Origin: Nitzschia sp. DOCU1
Lineage: Eukaryota; Bacillariophyta; Bacillariophyceae; Bacillariales; Bacillariaceae
Length of the DNA stretch: 64,000 nucleotides
NCBI GenBank assembly: GCA_951394045.1
Contig: OX595988.1
Location: 496,001 to 560,000, forward strand
Direction: 5' to 3'
The position numbers and the translations under genes were made by a program. A model generated the notes under the pieces. It made no database searches, was not told where the DNA came from, and saw only the letters and a program-made list of their open reading frames with translations. The stretch's first letter is position 1; every line of letters starts with the position of its first letter. This document shows, piece after piece, positions 62,033 through 64,000 of the stretch.

Positions 62033-64000
62033 TTAGAATAGAGCTTGTAATTCGCTACAACATTCTTGCGCCTGCTTCGTTGCCATTTCTGAATCCTCTG
62101 GAAACAACAGTTTAGCCAAGCTAGCAATATCGTTTCGCGTGGATTCGGCAATGCCACCCGACTCGTCCAAAACAATCACCATCGGGTCTTCCACAGTCAA
62201 CCCAGCGTCCTGAATAGCATCGCTCGATGGCAGAATCGTAGGCAAGTCACTGTATTTCGCCCTCTTTTGGATTGCAGCAGATTCAACTTTGGCAGCTGCC
62301 ACCACCGTGACCTCAATCACTACCAAACTCTTGCCAATGCGGCAAATGATATCAGGAGCTCGCGATTTTTTTGTCAGTCCCTTGGCACCGTTAATCCATG
62401 GATTTTTGTACAGCGTCTGATCTCGCATGACTTCATGCGCACCATTATCCTCCAACCACTCTGCAATGCTTCGTAAGACAACATTGTGGCGTCGACGAGT
62501 CGACAAACTCGCCAAGCCGGCTTCCCTGCGACGACGGACTGTTTGGGAGACGCCCCCGACGGCTCGACTGGACGTGTGGGTATCGCATGTAGCTCCACTA
62601 GTTTCGACTGGAAGTGAGTCTTCGAAAGAGGCGTTGTCGTCTTGAAACGCAGGGTTTGGAACGAATAGTGCCCCAATCGGAATATGGTCCGAAGGGAATC
62701 CTGCCTCGACATTCGGAAGACCTTGATGGATTGTTTCGAGTCGTTTTATATCGCCAGGACCAGATATGGTCGCCAATATAGCTTGAGTTTGCACATTGTG
62801 TGGATCAATAGACGCACTCCCTGTGGATTGCCCTCTACTGGCTCGTCGCATGCGGACTGCCTTTTCTCTTCGCGATTGGCGCCGGCCCGTCGCACCCGTG
62901 CCCTTCCTTTGGTTCATTAATTTGACAATTTTTGTTACTTCTTCGGAAGCTTGTCGACGTTTAGGGCCTTCGCGTTGTTGTGTATAGAATAAGTGATCCA
63001 TGCATCCCGGTCCTCGGCCGTGGAGTGAAACAGTGACTGGGGCGTAGTCTTGGCGCAACTCATCATAGACATCTCGAAAGCGGTAGCCATGTTTCATGCG
63101 AACAGCGACAGCTTTTGACACATTGGCCTTGTAGTTACGATCTCGAATATTACCATAGTTGACCCTGCCCTCTTGTAACAATCGAGCGGTCGGAGATCTT
63201 TCATCACAGTTCCAGTCCCCGCCTACGACCAACAAACCATCCAAGGCAGAGGCGCGTTCTGGAACATCATATGCGCACAAGTATTGAATCGTTCTTGACA
63301 TGGCAATCAGTCGACCAAGAATATTACTAGGTCTGGCAGGCAAGTGGACATTGGCAACAGCGAACGTTCCAGGTGGTGGCGACGGATCGTCGTCGTTCGG
63401 GACTTCGATGAATTGACAAACCATGCCTCGTTTGTAACAGTTGGACGCTAATAGCCGATGCTTGCTAGACCGCCAGGCAATACAAAGTCCCACCACGTGG
63501 TCCGACCGATTTGGTAGCAGGGGCGCCCATAGATAGGAATCGTAGCCTTCTCTGATAGTTCCATCCCGTAACGTGATGGGTTGCCCTAGAAGCTTTTGTA
63601 ATTGAGGCTCGTACAGGTGCCCTCCTTCCACTTCTTGAAGCAACAAAATGTCGGGATTGGATTGTTTTGCCATTTCTAGAGCCAGTGGAAATCGGCTCTG
63701 TCGATCTTCTTCGGCATAAGCTTGGCGCTCGTTTAAATCAGCAATTGCCAAACTGTTATATGTGGGCGCCAAAAGGTTGCAAGAAGCTACGCTGATTTGT
63801 CCCCATTGTGATGCCGGAAAGGCATCGCCAGGAAGTACAACGTCTGTTTGTGACTGTGTTGTGGATACGGAAGCGGATGAAGTAGCAGCCCAGAACCGAG
63901 ACTGGCTTGGATGTCGAGAGACAAGCGCATCTGCCGATCGTTGATGCACTGCAAAAGATTCCGTTTCCACAACGAAGCAAGCAAGCAGGGATAGAATCAA
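62033..64000 (-). CDS. Endonuclease/exonuclease/phosphatase-domain protein (5' end beyond window)
   Basis: The frame runs off the right edge; the first codon seen is TTG, so the true start lies outside. 655 codons are visible. Residues 1-60 show a hydrophobic leader and low-complexity linker. The EEP domain spans about 65-430: ISVASCNLLAPTYNS, DILLLQEVEGGHLYEP with the Mg2+-binding glutamate, LLVVGGDWNCDERSP (DxN), and GFPSDHIPIGA with the catalytic SDH. These are the hallmarks of CCR4/nocturnin/angel-type deadenylases or 2'-5' phosphodiesterases. The loop between (KRRQASEEVTKIVKLMNQ) is basic and long. The C-terminal 200 residues (AEWLEDNGAHEVMRDQT, APDIICRIGKSLVVIEVTV) are not part of that domain and look like a PD-(D/E)xK-type fold (VIEVTVV), making the protein a possible two-nuclease fusion. 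Confidence 0.75.
   Translation of the reverse strand: MILSLLACFVVETESFAVHQRSADALVSRHPSQSRFWAATSSASVSTTQSQTDVVLPGDAFPASQWGQISVASCNLLAPTYNSLAIADLNERQAYAEEDRQSRFPLALEMAKQSNPDILLLQEVEGGHLYEPQLQKLLGQPITLRDGTIREGYDSYLWAPLLPNRSDHVVGLCIAWRSSKHRLLASNCYKRGMVCQFIEVPNDDDPSPPPGTFAVANVHLPARPSNILGRLIAMSRTIQYLCAYDVPERASALDGLLVVGGDWNCDERSPTARLLQEGRVNYGNIRDRNYKANVSKAVAVRMKHGYRFRDVYDELRQDYAPVTVSLHGRGPGCMDHLFYTQQREGPKRRQASEEVTKIVKLMNQRKGTGATGRRQSRREKAVRMRRASRGQSTGSASIDPHNVQTQAILATISGPGDIKRLETIHQGLPNVEAGFPSDHIPIGALFVPNPAFQDDNASFEDSLPVETSGATCDTHTSSRAVGGVSQTVRRRREAGLASLSTRRRHNVVLRSIAEWLEDNGAHEVMRDQTLYKNPWINGAKGLTKKSRAPDIICRIGKSLVVIEVTVVAAAKVESAAIQKRAKYSDLPTILPSSDAIQDAGLTVEDPMVIVLDESGGIAESTRNDIASLAKLLFPEDSEMATKQAQECCSELQALF

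Noticed and set aside
1..64000. tRNA, rRNA and CRISPR arrays
   Set aside because: No cloverleaf with a plausible T-loop, no ribosomal RNA core words, and no regularly spaced repeat-spacer pattern was found by eye; a covariance search was not possible.

Overview
This window is nuclear DNA of a photosynthetic eukaryote, most likely a raphid diatom. The evidence is short (56-110 bp) GT-AG introns that restore protein families when removed, and several presequences in which a signal peptide ends at a motif resembling the diatom plastid cleavage site (an aromatic F just after the cut, as in HAFA, VGFAPP and HAFQ). There is also a type II membrane leucine-rich-repeat protein of diatom style, and a large load of eukaryotic transposons. 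No bacterial operons, CRISPR arrays or rRNA were seen. Species is not assigned.

Host gene islands. Left: a COP9 signalosome subunit 5 (342-1553, -), a large LRR membrane protein (4064-7246, +) and an EF-hand membrane protein (8065-9121, -). Middle: a secreted HExxH metalloprotease (37531-39201, +), plastid chorismate mutase (39901-41122, -) divergent from a small plastid membrane protein (41681-42159, +), and a DUF1997-like plastid protein (42573-43463, -). Right: an unknown secreted or plastid protein (47335-47955, +), an aquaporin (48845-49760, +), a peroxisomal acyl-CoA dehydrogenase ending in SKL (50116-51543, -), a 2OG-Fe(II) oxygenase (51924-53216, +), an HSF-type transcription factor (55522-56595, +), a plastid site-2 protease (56633-58249, -), a secreted protein of unknown family (58785-60119, -), a metallo-beta-lactamase hydrolase (60700-61995, +) and an endonuclease/exonuclease/phosphatase protein cut by the window edge (62033-64000, -).

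Transposon blocks. 10.5-12.9 kb: a 5'-truncated non-LTR retrotransposon with a 19-bp target duplication. 13.2-14.8 kb: a decayed gene. 15.9-19.5 kb: a tandem array and a piggyBac-type transposase broken by one stop, with perfect hairpins on both sides. 21-29 kb: a Mutator-like transposase with one frameshift, flanked by a large glycine-repeat gene and a small two-exon gene that may be its accessory genes. 31.7-37.1 kb: a degenerate Ty3/gypsy LTR element with unequal LTRs. 43.7-47.2 kb: a complete-looking Tc1/mariner-type element with about 218-bp inverted repeats, a TA duplication and two convergent genes, a DDE transposase and an unrelated coiled-coil protein. 54.3-55.4 kb: a non-autonomous element with perfect 30-bp ends.

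The best candidates for something undescribed are the two-gene Tc1/mariner element and the possible multi-gene Mutator-like element. Many reading frames here begin at non-ATG codons, so all starts given are ATG unless stated, and exon joins were inferred by eye from splice signals and protein continuity.
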